From Pseudomonadota bacterium (GTDB taxonomy: Bacteria > Pseudomonadota > Gammaproteobacteria > Pseudomonadales > Azotimanducaceae): a stretch of 6,330 nt of DNA. This document shows, in pieces, positions 5,880-6,330 of the stretch. The stretch covers positions 1-6,330 of the forward strand of contig JAQBYL010000252.1 of assembly GCA_027622495.1 (NCBI GenBank), written 5' to 3'. The notes beneath the pieces were generated by a model. It was not told where the DNA came from. It worked only from the letters and a program-made list of their open reading frames with translations, and ran no database searches. The position numbers and the translations under genes are program-made. Within the stretch, counting starts at the first letter, position 1, and every line of letters starts with the position of its first letter.

Positions 5880-6330
5880 CTAACAGTCCTCGCAGTACAC
5901 TTCATAATCGGGATCACTCGTAGCCAACCGCCAGTTTGTGAGAGCGGTGCGCATTTTCAACAGTACTTGTTCATAGGCGGGATCGTCAGCAAGGTTCTTC
6001 TGCGAATGAGGGTCCGGATCGACGGCGTACAGCTCCTCGGTAGCCCGTGTCTGCGCGAAACACTCGGCGATCTCCGCTGGCAGCTGGCTTTTTGCATTCG
6101 CCTGCTGCAACGCTTTATACGACTGCAGATAACGGAACTGGCTGTTGTGGCACACTCCATGGAGCGGCCACTGGTTAGAAATATACAGATATTCAAGATC
6201 TCTAGCTGAGCGCTCGTGGGCGTTCCGCCCGTGCCAGTTGTGCTCGGCAAAAGCGTAACCGCGCAGCCTCTGATCACTCTGTGTGAAAAGTGGTTTGACG
6301 GAGTGACCAGTCATAACGGCGGGCTGTGGG
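5880..6330 (-). CDS. Sulfatase, C-terminal part (5' end outside window)
   Basis: The frame is open from the right edge to TAG at 5882-5880, about 149 residues. The ATG at 6314 is internal: PQPAV precedes it and the run into MTGHSVKPLF matches the 'GRSFLPLL' stretch of type I sulfatases. Further family features are RGYAFAEHNWHGRNAHERSA, the YLYISNQWP strand, ATEELYAVDPDPHSQKNLAD (the 'ELYDLEKDPxExxNLA' signature) and a final amphipathic helix. This is the C-terminal subdomain of arylsulfatase A-like enzymes, which hydrolyse sulfate esters and are usually exported. The catalytic C/S-x-P-x-R motif for formylglycine and the metal ligands would be encoded to the right of the window, so activity and substrate cannot be judged. 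The C terminus has a CEDC pair. It is convergent with dbpA, with a 30-bp gap. Confidence 0.9.
   Translation of the reverse strand, partial: PQPAVMTGHSVKPLFTQSDQRLRGYAFAEHNWHGRNAHERSARDLEYLYISNQWPLHGVCHNSQFRYLQSYKALQQANAKSQLPAEIAECFAQTRATEELYAVDPDPHSQKNLADDPAYEQVLLKMRTALTNWRLATSDPDYEVYCEDC

Overview
The window looks like chromosomal DNA from a gammaproteobacterium of moderately high GC. The main support is a complete DbpA-type RNA helicase with its specific C-terminal domain. The surrounding genes (sulfatase, Tat-exported amidase, nitroreductase, two members of an uncharacterised exported-protein family, an esterase remnant) are of the kind found in heterotrophic, often marine, degraders. That lifestyle reading is inference. 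I see no rRNA, tRNA, CRISPR array, transposase or phage gene.

Layout, left to right. (1) 3-698 (+): the 3' part of a gene for an uncharacterised secreted-type protein with RTSLIVDP, GRWEDD and EYACHEGN motifs. (2) 703-725: a perfect 9-bp hairpin exactly between two convergent stop codons. (3) 728-1540 (-): a complete 270-aa lipoprotein that aligns by eye with gene 1 over its second half. (4) 1541-1897: the upstream region of the lipoprotein gene, holding two perfect 13-bp palindromes, and a short esterase remnant (+) that stops soon after the nucleophile elbow. (5) 1898-4095 (-): a two-gene operon, nitroreductase then amidase, joined by a one-base TGATG overlap. (6) 4096-4454: a divergent intergenic region with a probable minus-strand sigma70-type promoter and a small unrecognised ORF of 53 or 59 aa ahead of the nitroreductase. 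(7) 4455-5849 (+): dbpA. (8) 5880-6330 (-): the C-terminal end of a sulfatase whose catalytic part lies beyond the window.

The best-supported functional unit is the minus-strand group small ORF, nitroreductase, amidase. The flavoenzyme is predicted to be cytoplasmic. The amidase carries the Lys-Ser-Ser triad of the amidase-signature family and a twin-arginine signal, so it should act outside the inner membrane. Their substrates cannot be read from sequence. dbpA is a ribosome-assembly housekeeping gene and probably unrelated to its neighbours. No clearly new system stands out. The items most worth a second look are the small ORF in the operon leader, the pair of convergent paralogues, and the decayed esterase.
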